The notes under the pieces are model-generated. The model saw only the letters and a list, made by a program, of their open reading frames with translations. It had not been told where the DNA came from and did not search any database. DNA of 64,000 nt, taken from the NCBI GenBank assembly GCA_000703065.1, contig JNLK01000001.1, positions 124,001-188,000 of the forward strand, given 5' to 3'. The position numbers were made by a program, and so were the translations under genes. Positions 1 through 8,529 of the stretch are shown piece by piece (position 1 is the first letter of the stretch; every line of letters begins with the position of its first letter). The stretch is from Lachnospiraceae bacterium AC2029. Its GTDB lineage: Bacteria; Bacillota; Clostridia; Lachnospirales; Lachnospiraceae.

Positions 1-2
1 AC

Positions 3-617
3 GCAAACTGTGACGAGCACCGTTTTATGGACAACAACGGTGTCGGTCAGCTCTCCTCCGATCCCATCCTGAATCTGAAGTATCACATGGTCGTGACCGC
101 CGCCATCATTACCCGCGGATGTATCCAGCATGGTCTGGAAGCGGAACGGTCCTTCCAGATGAGCGACTATTATATCCGCAAGCTGGACGCCGCAAAAACG
201 GCGACACAGGTGGAGCAGATCCATAACAACATGATCCTGGACTTCACAGGAAAGATGCGTCTGATCCGCCGGGACCACGGTCTGTCCCGCCCCATCCGGA
301 AATGTATCGACCTGATCTATGCCGGCATCCAGGACCGGATCACCGTGGAGGAGCTGGCCCGGAAGACCAACGTTTCCACCAGCTATCTCTCCCGGCAGTT
401 TTCACGGGAGCTGGGGATTCCCATCAGCGATTATATCCGCGAGAAGAAGATCGAGCGCGCCGAGGAACTCCTGAAAAGGACCGATTACAGCATCCTGGAC
501 ATTTCCTGCACGCTGGGCTTTTCCTCCCAAAGTCATTTCATCCAGGTCTTCAAATCCATCGTGGGCATGACCCCGAAGAAATACCGCTCTCTCCACTCCT
601 CCGAGGGATGGAGCTGA
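3..617 (+). CDS. AraC-family transcriptional regulator, 5' end outside window
   Basis: The reading frame is open from the first bases of the window, so the gene starts upstream and only its C-terminal part (about 204 residues) is seen. The last 100 residues form an AraC/XylS double helix-turn-helix: ITVEELARKTNVSTSYLSRQ is helix-turn-helix one, and SILDISCTLGFSSQSHF followed by the MTPKKYR signature is the second. The visible upstream part would belong to the sensor domain. Such proteins usually activate sugar-use or stress genes, but no ligand can be inferred. It is followed by a strong terminator and faces the convergent GH16 glucanase gene, so it is not co-transcribed with it. Confidence 0.9.
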   Translation, partial: ANCDEHRFMDNNGVGQLSSDPILNLKYHMVVTAAIITRGCIQHGLEAERSFQMSDYYIRKLDAAKTATQVEQIHNNMILDFTGKMRLIRRDHGLSRPIRKCIDLIYAGIQDRITVEELARKTNVSTSYLSRQFSRELGIPISDYIREKKIERAEELLKRTDYSILDISCTLGFSSQSHFIQVFKSIVGMTPKKYRSLHSSEGWS

Positions 618-641
618 CATCAGATACCGGACACTATGCTG

Positions 642-682
642 AGCGGGGATGTCGGTGCAGAAACAGCACCGGCATCCCCGCT
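642..682 (+). terminator. Intrinsic terminator of the AraC gene
   Basis: Stem AGCGGGGATG/CATCCCCGCT extended by CGGTGC/GCACCG across one wobble pair, with a 7-nt loop, followed by TTTT on the plus strand, 25 bases after the AraC stop codon. Confidence 0.85.
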
Positions 683-715
683 TTTCATATATCACGTTCG
701 TTATCCCATGTACAC

Positions 716-758
716 AAAAGCCGGAAGGAACGACATCATCATATCATTCCTCCCGGCT
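716..758 (-). terminator. Intrinsic terminator of the GH16 gene
   Basis: On the minus strand a 12-bp stem (AGCCGGGAGGAA with TTCCTTCCGGCT, one wobble pair) is followed by TTTT. It lies about 30 bases past the GH16 stop. Bases 618-790 hold only this and the AraC terminator. Confidence 0.75.
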
Positions 759-790
759 GTCTTTACATATTTATGGATCGATCATAACGA

Positions 791-2242
791 TCACTGCACC
801 TTCTCCAGGCGTACATTCCGGATATGGATGGTTGCGGTAGATCCCTGGTTACCCATATTGAACTCCACACGTCCCATATCGTCATCCTTCTTCGTCATAT
901 CAAACTCGAAGGTAAAGGTCTGGTACTCTGTGGAAAGATCCACCTTGGTATCCGGGAAGTAACGTACCCAGTCCACCTCAGGTGCGGTCACTGCCGTGAT
1001 CAGGGTCCGCGGTTCATCCGCATAGGCCTCGAAGGACAGCTTGTACTTCTCTCCCTTCACCATGGGCATGTGGGGCTGTACCAGCTGAACGCTGTACTCC
1101 TCCGTTCCGACGTTGGTGGTGGTGATCACGATCTCATTGTCCTTGATCTCCGCCGAACCTGCTCCGTCATTGAACAGCAGGAACTTCCAGTCGTTATCGT
1201 CCGTCAGGTCCTCCGCCACACTGAAATCACTGTTGGTGATATAGTTGCCGGTCTCGTCAGCCTCCTTGAAGTTGTATACCTTCTCGGGCTTCTTTACATT
1301 TTCGTCATAGGAATCCTTCTGATAAATGCGTACATAGTCCACATACATCGCGGCATTCTCATCGAATACGGTGCTGTCATCCGGATCTCCCGGCCAGTCG
1401 CCGCCGACTGCCACATTCAGGATCACATGGAACGGCTGGTTGAAGGGCGCCGGATACGGCTTCTCTTCTTCACCGTCCACTGCAGTGAACCAGTCGCTTG
1501 TCTCAAAATACTGCTTGCCGTCCACATACCAGCGCATCACGCCCGGCTCATATTCAACGGCAAATACATGGTATTCCTTGGAGAAATCACTGCCGTCCTC
1601 ATAGATGCCCTGTCTCTGGGTGTGCGGCTCTCCGAAATGAAGAGTACCGTACTGATGTGTTGTATCATTTCCCAGGACCTCCATGATGTCGATCTCACCG
1701 CACTTCGGCCACTGTCCGTAGTACTGCTCATCCTCCGGCATCATCCAGAACGCCGGAAGGAAGCCCTGTCCCGACGGAACCTTGATCTTTGCCTCAAAAC
1801 GTCCGTACTTATACGCATGCTTTCCCTGTGTATTGACACGGCCGGACACATAGGACACCTTTCCGCTGGCATCCACATTCTTTACCGGCTGGATCACAAG
1901 CTCTCCGTCCTTCACAAAAGCATATTCCTCACTGGGGATATACTCCTGAAGCTCATGGTTTACCCAGCCGACCTCATGCTCCTCATAGTTCCAGTCCGCA
2001 TCCTTCAGCTTTGCCTCAGCCTGATCGAAGTTCTCTTCCCAGACCAGATGATAATCCGCATCCGTGGGATAGACCACATACTCATCCTTCTCTTCCGCCG
2101 CCTTTGCCTCTGTGGAAACAGCAGCAGTAGTCAATTCGGTTTTTCCGGTCGTATCCGCCATTTCGGTAGCCTCCTCCTTCTTGGAACAGCCCGTCGCAAG
2201 AAGCATCAAAGCCAGGGCTGAGCAGACAATTCTTTTCTTCAT
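791..2242 (-). CDS. Secreted GH16 beta-glucanase lipoprotein
   Basis: A 483-residue glycoside hydrolase family 16 protein, probably an endo-beta-1,3(-1,4)-glucanase (laminarinase/lichenase type). The start at 2242 is chosen because AAGGGAG precedes it; a longer frame upstream lacks a binding site. Residues 1-18 form a lipoprotein signal ending in ATG-C (Cys19), followed by a Thr/Glu/Ala-rich linker. The catalytic motif GEIDIMEV is at about 182-189, with both catalytic glutamates present. From about residue 335 a beta-sandwich carbohydrate-binding module of the CBM4/9 type follows (NYITNSDFSV to the end). It would act at the cell surface on beta-glucans. Exact substrate is not readable from the sequence. 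It lies between its own terminator and the PPK2 gene. Confidence 0.9.
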   Translation of the reverse strand: MKKRIVCSALALMLLATGCSKKEEATEMADTTGKTELTTAAVSTEAKAAEEKDEYVVYPTDADYHLVWEENFDQAEAKLKDADWNYEEHEVGWVNHELQEYIPSEEYAFVKDGELVIQPVKNVDASGKVSYVSGRVNTQGKHAYKYGRFEAKIKVPSGQGFLPAFWMMPEDEQYYGQWPKCGEIDIMEVLGNDTTHQYGTLHFGEPHTQRQGIYEDGSDFSKEYHVFAVEYEPGVMRWYVDGKQYFETSDWFTAVDGEEEKPYPAPFNQPFHVILNVAVGGDWPGDPDDSTVFDENAAMYVDYVRIYQKDSYDENVKKPEKVYNFKEADETGNYITNSDFSVAEDLTDDNDWKFLLFNDGAGSAEIKDNEIVITTTNVGTEEYSVQLVQPHMPMVKGEKYKLSFEAYADEPRTLITAVTAPEVDWVRYFPDTKVDLSTEYQTFTFEFDMTKKDDDMGRVEFNMGNQGSTATIHIRNVRLEKVQ

Positions 2243-2307
2243 ACAATCTCCCTTCTTGTTGTTCACGTTCCTGATAATCCCAATATAGCAAATAGCCGTA
2301 CAATATG

Positions 2308-2335
2308 GATATAATCCGCGAACAAAAAATGTCAG
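2308..2335 (-). promoter_or_regulatory. Possible promoter of the GH16 gene
   Basis: Minus-strand CTGACA, 16-bp spacer, TATATC, about 65 bases before the GH16 start. It is close to sigma-70 consensus but is not the only possible -10 here. Confidence 0.35.
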
Positions 2336-2344
2336 ATCCATGAA

Positions 2345-3823
2345 CTAATCATTCAGTTTCTTCTCTATCGCCTTGATGATGATCTTCAGGGCCTTAAGAC
2401 GCGCATACTTCTTATCATTGGACTCCAGCACATGCCAGGGCGCGAACTTGGTATTTGTCTTCTGCAGCATCTCGTCCACAGCCTCCTCGTAGAGATCCCA
2501 TTTTTCACGGTTTCTCCAATCCTCGTCGGTGATCTTCCACTGCTTCTCCGGGGTGTTCTGACGTTCGGTGAAACGATCCAGCTGGGTCTTCTTGTCGATC
2601 TGCACCCAGAACTTGATGATCACCGCATTCCAGTCCGCCAGCTCCTTCTCAAATTCGTTTATCTCATTGTATGCCCGCTGCCAGTCATTTTCGGAACAGA
2701 AGCCCTCCAGCCGCTCTACCATGACACGTCCGTACCAGGTCCGGTCAAAGATCGCTATATGCCCGTCCTTCGGAAGACGGTTCCAGAATCTCCACAGATA
2801 GTGTCTTGCCTTCTCCGCAGGCTCCGGACTCGCGATGGGGTGTACCTCATAGCCCCGGGGATCCAGTGCCGCCGCCACACGCTTGATATTTCCGCCCTTG
2901 CCGGCCGCATCCCAGCCTTCATAGGCGATAATCACGGGGATCTTCTTCAGATACAGTTCATTATGCAGCTTGCCCAGGCGCTTCTGCAGCGCATCCAGCT
3001 CCTTCTTGTAATCCTCATCGGACACACTCCGGTCCAGGGAAATGTCGGCCAGCTTCGGAATGGACTTCATGGGGAAGACATTCTGGAGCATCGGCGGCTT
3101 CTGCTTGGCCTCCATATTGCCGAGTGCCGTATCGATACTGGCCACAAGGATCTCCGTCATCTGAAGTTCGGACCACTTCTTGCTGGTGGCATCAATGAAG
3201 TACCAGGGTGCCACAAACTGATTCGTGCTTTCCAGATACTCATCATAAACATCCATGCACCGTTTATAATGCCTGTTCTGCCATCTGTCGGAATCAGACA
3301 CCCGCCACTTCGTCACATTATTCTTCTCCAGCTCCTCCAGTCGCTTTCTCTGGGTCTTCTCGCCGATATGGAAGAAATACTTCACCACCAGGTAACCGTT
3401 ATCGTTCAGCTGACGCTCAAACCGTTTGATACTGGTCAGGTGGGAACGATAATCCTCCTCCGTGGTTCTTCCGCGAAGATAATTGGACGTCACCTCTCCC
3501 ATCCAGCTCCCGTCAAAGAAGGAGAACTGCCCCTGCTTCGGGATCCTGACAAAATACCGGTACAGGAAGGGACGCCGAATCTCCTCCTGTGTCGGCGCGG
3601 ACAGGGTCTCGCATTTGAAGAACCGGGGATCCAGTCCCTTGATCACCCGTCCCAGCACGCTGCCCTTACCGGCTGCTCCCCAGCCGTCCAGAACCACGAG
3701 CACCGGAAGCCCCTTCTCCTTGATGGCTGTCTGGCGCACCGCAAGCTCCGCTCTGGCCTTCTCGAGTCGTTCAGCGATCTCCTCTTCCGAAGGCATGTCT
3801 TCCTTCACCCATTCCTTTAACAT
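2345..3823 (-). CDS. Two-domain PPK2-family polyphosphate phosphotransferase
   Basis: A 492-residue protein made of two PPK2 kinase domains in tandem, the layout of class II PPK2, polyphosphate:AMP phosphotransferase, which makes ADP from AMP and polyphosphate. The N-terminal domain carries GWGAAGKGS (48-56). The C-terminal domain carries GWDAAGKGGN (303-312) and the DRTWYGR lid motif (360-366). The equivalent lid in the first half reads DGSWMGE, so the second half is probably the active one. The start at 3823 is chosen because GGGAGG lies 8 bases before it; an ATG seven codons upstream has none. The gene lies 26 bases after feoAB and may be co-transcribed. A PPK2 that phosphorylates nucleoside diphosphates is the main alternative. 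Confidence 0.88.
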   Translation of the reverse strand: MLKEWVKEDMPSEEEIAERLEKARAELAVRQTAIKEKGLPVLVVLDGWGAAGKGSVLGRVIKGLDPRFFKCETLSAPTQEEIRRPFLYRYFVRIPKQGQFSFFDGSWMGEVTSNYLRGRTTEEDYRSHLTSIKRFERQLNDNGYLVVKYFFHIGEKTQRKRLEELEKNNVTKWRVSDSDRWQNRHYKRCMDVYDEYLESTNQFVAPWYFIDATSKKWSELQMTEILVASIDTALGNMEAKQKPPMLQNVFPMKSIPKLADISLDRSVSDEDYKKELDALQKRLGKLHNELYLKKIPVIIAYEGWDAAGKGGNIKRVAAALDPRGYEVHPIASPEPAEKARHYLWRFWNRLPKDGHIAIFDRTWYGRVMVERLEGFCSENDWQRAYNEINEFEKELADWNAVIIKFWVQIDKKTQLDRFTERQNTPEKQWKITDEDWRNREKWDLYEEAVDEMLQKTNTKFAPWHVLESNDKKYARLKALKIIIKAIEKKLND

Positions 3824-3849
3824 AGCCGCTACCTCCCAATACATTCACT

Positions 3850-6243
3850 CTATGCCAACAACAAGGACGCCGGCAGATATACTGCCATAGATACTAACCA
3901 GGCGATGGCGCATTGCAGAACAACCATGCCGATCGCCCATTTTCCCCCAAGCTCCCTTCTGACCGACGCTATGGTCGCAACGCAGGGAGTATATAACAGG
4001 CAGAACACCAGAAGTGCCGCTGCCGAAGCCGGACTGATGGCGCCCATAAGCGCTTCCGTCCCGACAAAAAGTACAGATAATGTGGACACCACACTTTCCT
4101 TCGCCAGAAACCCGGAGATCAGTGCAGTGGCGAACCGCCAGTCTCCGAAGCCCATGGGAGCAAATACCGGTGCCGCAAAGCCTGCGATGGTCGCAAGCAT
4201 GCTTTCCTGAGGAGCCGAAACCCTCTGAAGACTGAAATCAAAATTCCGCAGGAACCAGATCACGATGGAGGCCACAAAGATGACCGTAAATGCCCGGACC
4301 AGGAAATCCTTCGCCTTCTCCCAAAGGAGACGTGACACATTTTTCAGTCCCGGCATCCGATAGTTCGGAAGCTCCATTACAAAGGGAACCGCTTCTCCCC
4401 GGAAGACGGTCTTCTTGGAAATGAGCGCCGTAATGATCCCCATCAGAATGCCGAAGATATACAGCCCGACCATGATCAGCGCTCCATGTCCCGGGAAGAA
4501 GGCCGCGGTGAAGAATCCGTAGATCGGCACCTTCGCCATGCAGCTCATAAAGGGGATCAGCAGGATGGTAAGCTTTCGGTCTCTCTCCGAGGGAAGTGTC
4601 CGGCTGGACATAACGCCCGGCACGGAACATCCGAAGCCCACCAGCATCGGCACGATACTCCGTCCCGAAAGTCCCAGCTTACGAAGGGGTTTATCCATCA
4701 CAAATGCCACGCGGGCCATGTATCCCGTATCCTCCAGAAGTGACAGGAAGAAGAACAGCAGCACGATGACCGGAAGAAAGCTGACCACCGCGCCGACTCC
4801 CTGAAGAACGCCGTCGATGATCAGGGAGTGCAGGAAATCATGAACCCCTGCAGAGGTAAGCAGTGCATCCAGTTTTTCGGTCACAAAGTCGACTCCCTGC
4901 CCCATCCAGTCCTGAAGCCAGGCTCCAAGCGTATTAAAGGTGAGCCAGAAGATCACCGCCATAATGGCGATGAATGCCGGGATCGCGGTAAAGCGTCCCG
5001 TCAGGATCCGGTCGATCTTCTCACTCCGTTCCCTTTCTTTGCTTTCCATTGGTTTCACAACGGTCTTCTGAACCAGTTTCTGTATAAAGGCATATCGCAT
5101 ATCCGCTATGGCAGCGGCGCGGTCCATTCCCCGCTCCTCCTCCATCTGAAGGATGATATGCTCCACCATTTCCTTCTCATTCTCCGAGATCTGCAGCGCC
5201 TCCAGCACCCAGGGATCCCCCTCGATCAGCTTATTTGCGGCAAATCGCACCGGGATTCCGGCCCGTTCTGCATGATCTCCGATCAGATGCATGATCCCGT
5301 GAATACATCTGTGTACGGCCCCGCCGTGATCCGATTCGTCACAGAAATCCTGCTTGCCCGGACTCTCCTGATACTTGGCCACATGGATCGCATGCTGTAT
5401 CAGCTCGTCCACGCCCTCATCCTTTGAAGCGGAGATCGGAACCACCGGGATCCCAAGCAGAGCCTCCATATCGTTGATACGGACGGAACCGCCGTTCCCC
5501 CGCATCTCATCCATCATATTCAGAGCCAGGACCATGGGCACATCCAACTCGATCAGCTGCATGGTCAGATACAGGTTCCGCTCGATATTGGTCGCATCCA
5601 CGATATTGATGATTCCCTTCGGCTTCTCTCCCAGGATATACTGCCTGGATACGATCTCCTCATCCGTATAGGGTGAAAGGGAATAGATACCGGGAAGATC
5701 CACGACCTCCGTCTGCTCATATCCTTTGATCGATCCGCTCTTCCGGTCCACCGTAACGCCCGGAAAGTTTCCGACATGCTGGTTGGATCCGGTCAGCCGG
5801 TTAAAAAGAGTGGTCTTTCCGCTGTTCTGATTGCCGGCCAGCGCAAAGGTAAGCACAGTCCCCTCCGGAAGCGGCTGTTCACTGGCAGAATCATGGAAGA
5901 TCCCTCCTTCACCAAGGCCGGGGTGTTCCCTGTGGTAACTGTGCGCCTTCCTTCCGAACCCCCTTTCCGGATCCTCATCCTCCGTAAGGATGCCTGTGGT
6001 TCCGGTGGATTCACGGATGGAATCCGGCCAAATCTCGATCTTCTCGGCATCAGCCACCCGAAGCGTCAGTTCATATCCATGAAGCATAAATTCCATGGGA
6101 TCCCCCATGGGAGCATACTTCACAAGGGCTATCTCAACTCCCGGGATCACACCCATATCCAGGAAATGCTGTCTCAGCGCTCCTTCCCCGCCCACGGCGG
6201 AGATACGAGCGGTATATCCGGTTTTCAGTTCCTTCAGTGTCAT
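3850..6243 (-). CDS. feoB: Ferrous iron transporter, FeoA-FeoB fusion
   Basis: A 797-residue fusion of the small SH3-like FeoA protein (residues 1-74) with the Fe(II) uptake permease FeoB. The G domain shows G1 GNQNSGKT (137-144), DLPG (182-185) and NMMDE. The membrane part holds the two FeoB signatures GFGCSVPGV and FMSCMAKVPIYG, with the conserved cysteines of the transport path. FeoA and FeoB are separate proteins in E. coli; fusions occur in anaerobic Bacillota. A linker of about 55 residues rich in charged residues and His joins the parts. It imports ferrous iron across the cytoplasmic membrane. An unusual perfect palindrome sits in its 5' region. No clear Fur box was seen. Confidence 0.95.
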   Translation of the reverse strand: MTLKELKTGYTARISAVGGEGALRQHFLDMGVIPGVEIALVKYAPMGDPMEFMLHGYELTLRVADAEKIEIWPDSIRESTGTTGILTEDEDPERGFGRKAHSYHREHPGLGEGGIFHDSASEQPLPEGTVLTFALAGNQNSGKTTLFNRLTGSNQHVGNFPGVTVDRKSGSIKGYEQTEVVDLPGIYSLSPYTDEEIVSRQYILGEKPKGIINIVDATNIERNLYLTMQLIELDVPMVLALNMMDEMRGNGGSVRINDMEALLGIPVVPISASKDEGVDELIQHAIHVAKYQESPGKQDFCDESDHGGAVHRCIHGIMHLIGDHAERAGIPVRFAANKLIEGDPWVLEALQISENEKEMVEHIILQMEEERGMDRAAAIADMRYAFIQKLVQKTVVKPMESKERERSEKIDRILTGRFTAIPAFIAIMAVIFWLTFNTLGAWLQDWMGQGVDFVTEKLDALLTSAGVHDFLHSLIIDGVLQGVGAVVSFLPVIVLLFFFLSLLEDTGYMARVAFVMDKPLRKLGLSGRSIVPMLVGFGCSVPGVMSSRTLPSERDRKLTILLIPFMSCMAKVPIYGFFTAAFFPGHGALIMVGLYIFGILMGIITALISKKTVFRGEAVPFVMELPNYRMPGLKNVSRLLWEKAKDFLVRAFTVIFVASIVIWFLRNFDFSLQRVSAPQESMLATIAGFAAPVFAPMGFGDWRFATALISGFLAKESVVSTLSVLFVGTEALMGAISPASAAALLVFCLLYTPCVATIASVRRELGGKWAIGMVVLQCAIAWLVSMAVYLPASLLLA

Positions 6244-6264
6244 CCCTTACTACCTTCAAATGCA

Positions 6265-6294
6265 AGAATCCGGGTGGTATCCCACCCGGATTCT
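6265..6294 (-). promoter_or_regulatory. Perfect 13-bp palindrome before feoAB
   Basis: AGAATCCGGGTGG and its exact complement, with a 4-base loop, between the STAS gene and feoAB. No good T tract follows on the minus strand, so it is either a weak terminator of the upstream genes or a structure or operator in the feoAB leader. It directly abuts the -10 element described next. Confidence 0.5.
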
Positions 6295-6303
6295 ATTTTA
6301 ACA
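6295..6303 (-). promoter_or_regulatory. Extended -10 element for feoAB
   Basis: Minus-strand TGTTAAAAT matches the extended -10 pattern TGnTAnnnT, about 52 bases before the feoAB start. No convincing -35 is present. Transcription would begin inside the neighbouring palindrome. Confidence 0.4.
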
Positions 6304-6345
6304 TATTCATACAGTTTCTGCCATGTTCGTTTTGCGCACCGTATC

Positions 6346-6651
6346 TTATTCGATATTCAGGATATCCGAGAATCCGGTCACATCAAAGATCTCACGGATC
6401 TCATCGGACGAATTGCGAACTACCATTTCCTTCTCACCCATCTTCTTCTTTGCAAAGAGAAGAACTCGAAGTCCTGCACTGGACAGATATTCGATTTTTG
6501 ACAGATCAAACACCAGCTCATCAACCTCAGGGATCGCATCTACCTCCGTCTCCAGTTCCGGAGCCGTATTTGTGTTCAAACGTCCTTCAAGGATGAACGT
6601 CAGGATTCCGTCTTCCAGCTTCTTCTCAATAAATAATTCCTTCTCTTCCAT
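6346..6651 (-). CDS. STAS-domain anti-sigma factor antagonist (first copy)
   Basis: A 101-residue single STAS domain of the SpoIIAA/RsbV type. The motif IEYLSSAGLRVLL carries the serine that anti-sigma kinases phosphorylate in this family. The start at 6651 follows AAAGGAGG at 5 bases; an upstream ATG has no site. It lies 43 bases after a HATPase anti-sigma kinase-type gene, its expected partner. In the known partner-switch, the unphosphorylated antagonist binds the kinase and frees a sigma factor or another target. The second STAS protein at 7200 is about 100 residues with an almost identical core motif. No sigma factor gene is adjacent. Confidence 0.88.
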   Translation of the reverse strand: MEEKELFIEKKLEDGILTFILEGRLNTNTAPELETEVDAIPEVDELVFDLSKIEYLSSAGLRVLLFAKKKMGEKEMVVRNSSDEIREIFDVTGFSDILNIE

Positions 6652-6694
6652 GGTTTCCTCCTTTACCATCAGGCACTTTTCTTATCGGACCATC

Positions 6695-7102
6695 TCAGAT
6701 ATTCTTCTGGATACGAAGAATATTATGCCCGTCTTTATACTCATATTTCACATCATCCATGCTCTTCTTGACCATGAATATTCCAAGTCCGCCGATCTGC
6801 CGCTGTTCCACAGGCAGCGTCACATCAGGATCCTCCTTTGCCAGCGGATCATACGGAATCCCATGATCTATAAATGTCAGTTCAATGAGCAGCGGGTCCT
6901 CCTTAACCTCCGTACGGATCGTTGCCGCCCCTCCCTCGGGTGTATATGCGTAATTTGCAATATTAACGAAGATCTCCTCCACCGCAATATCCACCTGCAT
7001 CTGAACCTTCATGGGACAGTCAAGTTCTTCCAGCTGTTCGTCAACGAAAGCCAGAACCTCCTGGAGATTATCCACCTTTGCTTCAACTACCAGTTCTCTC
7101 AT
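6695..7102 (-). CDS. HATPase anti-sigma factor / serine kinase (RsbW-like)
   Basis: A 135-residue GHKL-fold ATPase of the RsbW/SpoIIAB class. The N box is EEIFVNIANYAY, the G1 box DHGIPYDP, and the G2 region GGLGIFMVKKSMD. These proteins bind ATP, phosphorylate STAS antagonists on serine and hold a sigma factor or another effector. Start at 7102 with GGGAGG 8 bases before it. It is flanked on both sides by STAS genes on the same strand. The usual SpoIIE/RsbU-type phosphatase and sigma factor genes are not in the window. Confidence 0.85.
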   Translation of the reverse strand: MRELVVEAKVDNLQEVLAFVDEQLEELDCPMKVQMQVDIAVEEIFVNIANYAYTPEGGAATIRTEVKEDPLLIELTFIDHGIPYDPLAKEDPDVTLPVEQRQIGGLGIFMVKKSMDDVKYEYKDGHNILRIQKNI

Positions 7103-7154
7103 AGCATTTACCTCCCCGTCGCTTCCTAACGGTCCGTTCCCTCATTTTATGCAA

Positions 7155-7178
7155 AGAACCTGCATTTCTGCAGGTTCT
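7155..7178 (-). terminator. Hairpin between STAS copy 2 and the kinase gene
   Basis: Perfect 10-bp stem AGAACCTGCA/TGCAGGTTCT with a 4-base loop, followed on the minus strand by TTTGC. It may end or attenuate the first gene's transcript, making the antagonist more abundant than the kinase. Confidence 0.5.
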
Positions 7179-7199
7179 CCTGATCCACAAACGTCGGGT

Positions 7200-7496
7200 T
7201 TACTCAATGGTAAGAATGTCCGAGAATCCTGTCACTTCAAATACTTCCATGATCTCTTCACTTACATTCTTTACGACCATACTTCCCTGCTTATTCATGG
7301 TCTTCTGTGCAGAGAGAAGTACTCGGAGACCGGCAGATGAAATGTAGTCCAGAGCTGCCAGATCGATCGTCAGACTTGTAATTCCGTCAAGTGATCCCTT
7401 CAGCTCCCCTTCCAGTTCCGGAGAAGTGGTTGTGTCAAGTCTGCCTTCCAGAGCAATACTAAGCTCCTGCCCGTTTTGTTCTTTTGTGATTGTCAT
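7200..7496 (-). CDS. STAS-domain anti-sigma factor antagonist (second copy)
   Basis: A 98-residue single STAS domain, paralogous to the protein encoded at 6346-6651. LDYISSAGLRVLL includes the serine phosphorylated in SpoIIAA/RsbV relatives, and both proteins end in VTGFSDIL-IE. AAGGAG lies 7 to 8 bases before the start. It is first in the order STAS, kinase, STAS. A hairpin separates it from the kinase gene, so it could be expressed separately and at a higher level. Confidence 0.88.
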   Translation of the reverse strand: MTITKEQNGQELSIALEGRLDTTTSPELEGELKGSLDGITSLTIDLAALDYISSAGLRVLLSAQKTMNKQGSMVVKNVSEEIMEVFEVTGFSDILTIE

Positions 7497-7528
7497 CGCA
7501 GTTACTCCTTTCTGAATAAATCTATTTG

Positions 7529-7557
7529 ATTATATCATGGAATTTATGTTTTTTCCA
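7529..7557 (-). promoter_or_regulatory. Promoter of the STAS/kinase genes
   Basis: Minus-strand TGATATAAT is a perfect extended -10, 33 bases before the STAS start. The -35 region (TGGAAA at 17 bp) is weak. It diverges from the SDR promoter. Confidence 0.65.
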
Positions 7558-7611
7558 TGTTTTGTGTGAAATTTTTTTAAACAATATTTGAGGCTGTTTC
7601 CGCCGGGAATA

Positions 7612-7620
7612 TGATATAAT
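7612..7620 (+). promoter_or_regulatory. Promoter of the SDR gene
   Basis: TGATATAAT, a perfect extended -10, on the plus strand. It makes the GTG at 7621 impossible as a start codon, because transcription would begin downstream of it. Confidence 0.6.
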
Positions 7621-7695
7621 GTGAAAGTATCAATTCAATCCATACACATCAGTCAGAAAAGGAGATACGGCCTCTCCGGCCGCACATTTCAGCTT

Positions 7696-8511
7696 ATGAA
7701 ATTACGTTATCCATATGGTAAAAATGTATTTGTAACCGGCGCTTCCAGCGGGATCGGCAAGGCCTGTGCCCTGCTGTTTGCCAAAAACGGCTACACGGTC
7801 ACCGGGGTATCCCGCTCCTGTCCTGAAGGGACAAAGCATTTTGAAGGCGGCGGATCACTTACCCTGATGAAGATGGATGTGACCAACAGCAACTCCATCC
7901 AGAAGGTCATCCGGAAGCTTCCGCAGATCGATATCGCCATTCTGGCCGCCGGCATGGGCATAGCAGGCTCCATCGAAGATGTCCCCATCGAGCAGGCAAA
8001 AAAACAGATGGATGTAAATTATTTCGGCGTCCTCCGCTGCTGCAAGGCCATCCTGCCTCTGATGCGACGCGATGAGCACGGACTGATCCTGGTGATCGGT
8101 TCCGTGGCAGGAAGGATCTCCATCCCCATGCAGAGTCACTATTCTTCCAGTAAATATGCATTGGAAGCTCTGGTGGATTCCCTCCGTCTTGAAACGGCGC
8201 CCTACGGGATCCATGCCGCGATCATAGAGCCCGGCGATACGAAAACCGGCTTCACGGATAAGAGAAACACCTATCACAAGGAGAATTCGCCCTACAACGA
8301 TGCCGTCGATAAGGCAGTAGGACAGATGGAGAAGGATGAACGAAACGGCGTCTCTCCCTTAAATATCGCAAGGATCGCCATCTGTCTCAGTGAGAAGCAG
8401 GATCCGAAGGCAAAGACCGCTGCAGGGATCAAATATAAGGCCGCCATTAAGCTGGTGGAACTGCTGCCGGACCGCTGCAGGGAAGCCATCGTGAGGAAGC
8501 TGTATATGTAA
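7696..8511 (+). CDS. Short-chain dehydrogenase/reductase
   Basis: A 271-residue classical SDR with a Rossmann fold. TGASSGIG (14-21) binds the cofactor, and the catalytic triad is Ser136 (VIGSVAG) with Tyr149 and Lys153 (YSSSK). It would be an NAD(P)(H)-dependent oxidoreductase; the substrate cannot be told. The start at 7696 is the first ATG after the promoter. The only good ribosome binding site, AAAAGGAG, lies 30 bases before it, and a small CGGCC/GGCCG stem between them could bring the two closer. The gene is monocistronic and ends before the hairpin-repeat region. Confidence 0.85.
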   Translation: MKLRYPYGKNVFVTGASSGIGKACALLFAKNGYTVTGVSRSCPEGTKHFEGGGSLTLMKMDVTNSNSIQKVIRKLPQIDIAILAAGMGIAGSIEDVPIEQAKKQMDVNYFGVLRCCKAILPLMRRDEHGLILVIGSVAGRISIPMQSHYSSSKYALEALVDSLRLETAPYGIHAAIIEPGDTKTGFTDKRNTYHKENSPYNDAVDKAVGQMEKDERNGVSPLNIARIAICLSEKQDPKAKTAAGIKYKAAIKLVELLPDRCREAIVRKLYM

Positions 8512-8529
8512 CCGCATTAAACAGGTTAT

